A stretch of 64,000 nt of DNA from Belnapia arida. GTDB lineage: Bacteria; Pseudomonadota; Alphaproteobacteria; Acetobacterales; Acetobacteraceae. The DNA lies in NCBI RefSeq assembly GCF_016773205.1, contig NZ_JAETWB010000014.1:1-64000 (forward strand), written 5' to 3'. The notes beneath the pieces were generated by a model. The model did no database searches and was not told where the DNA came from. It was given only the letters and a program-made list of their open reading frames with translations. The stretch's first letter is position 1, and each line of letters begins with the position of its first letter. A program made the position numbers and the translations under genes. Shown here one piece after another: positions 63,751 through 64,000 of the stretch.

Positions 63751-64000
63751 GCCCGGTCCTCGAGGCGCGCAACCTCCGCGTCGCCTATGGCGGCAATCTC
63801 GCGCTCGACATCCCGCATCTCGCGCTCAAGCCCGGCGAGCTGGTGGGCGTGGTCGGCGCCAACGGTGCGGGCAAGTCGACCCTGGTGAACGCGCTGCTCG
63901 GCTGGTCGCGCGGCACGCCGAGCGTCAGCGGCAGCATCCGCCTCGACGGCGAGGAGATCGGCCATCTGCCGCCCCACGCCCGCGTCGCCCGCGGCCTGAC
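63747..64000 (+). CDS. ABC transporter ATPase, LivF-type (cut by window end)
   Basis: The ATG at 63747 overlaps the stop of the LivG-type gene (ATGA). The 84 visible residues contain ARNLRVAYGGNLALDIPHLA, Walker A GVVGANGAGKSTLVNALLG, and the start of the helical domain EEIGHLPPHARVARGL, matching LivF proteins (usually about 235 residues). The signature and Walker B lie outside the window. It is the partner ATPase of the LivG-type protein. Confidence 0.88.
   Translation, partial: MSPVLEARNLRVAYGGNLALDIPHLALKPGELVGVVGANGAGKSTLVNALLGWSRGTPSVSGSIRLDGEEIGHLPPHARVARGL

Overview
The window reads as chromosome of a GC-rich alphaproteobacterium, most likely Acetobacteraceae (Roseomonas-like). The grounds are the zapE-mdh-sucC-sucD-sucA-sucB gene order, the high-GC codon use and the mix of catabolic, Bug-type and molybdoenzyme genes. 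This assignment is inferred from gene content; no marker gene such as 16S rRNA is present. I saw no rRNA, tRNA or CRISPR array.

Positions 1-14,790 are an accessory, decaying zone. It opens with the last codons of an IS630-type transposase. It then holds broken genes (a MarR/LysR chimera, a CaiB-type CoA-transferase tail, a Bug-protein start), several small secreted or lipoprotein genes, and fragments of at least four transposases (IS5 types and IS256). Only an APC permease (9815-11212) and a quinone-oxidoreductase-like gene (13181-14155) look intact and well supported there.

Positions 14,796-36,524 carry metabolic and signalling genes: a GMC oxidoreductase; a three-subunit xanthine-dehydrogenase-family molybdoenzyme (FAD, 2Fe-2S and Mo subunits in one tight operon); a DUF4214/RTX-like protein; and a two-gene NAD-dependent formate dehydrogenase whose diaphorase is a NuoE-NuoF fusion. 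These are followed by a cytochrome P460, an overlapping operon (small membrane protein, hybrid histidine kinase, REC-GGDEF diguanylate cyclase) and a second bis-MGD-type oxidoreductase. Between them lie pseudogenes of an Asp/Glu racemase, a cation-diffusion facilitator and a thioredoxin-like protein.

Positions 37,399-40,588 form one inserted unit. It has perfect 17-bp terminal inverted repeats and a CTAG target duplication. It carries a broken IS5-type transposase, a single-domain response regulator and two tandem Crp/Fnr paralogues. The insertion point is the palindromic CTAG that serves as stop codon of both convergent flanking genes (EcsC-like and carboxymuconolactone-decarboxylase-like), so both stay intact.

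Positions 40,585-56,265 are mostly core genome: an RMD1-like membrane protein, FeoA/FeoB iron uptake, an SDR enzyme, a lipoprotein pair, and the TCA block mdh-sucCD-sucAB with zapE upstream. After an IS scar and an IclR regulator with a good operator palindrome, positions 58,887-64,000 hold a same-strand catabolic/uptake cluster: PTP-like phosphatase, Bug solute-binding protein, PRISE-like reductase, and a Liv-type ABC binding protein with two ATPases. The last ATPase runs off the window.
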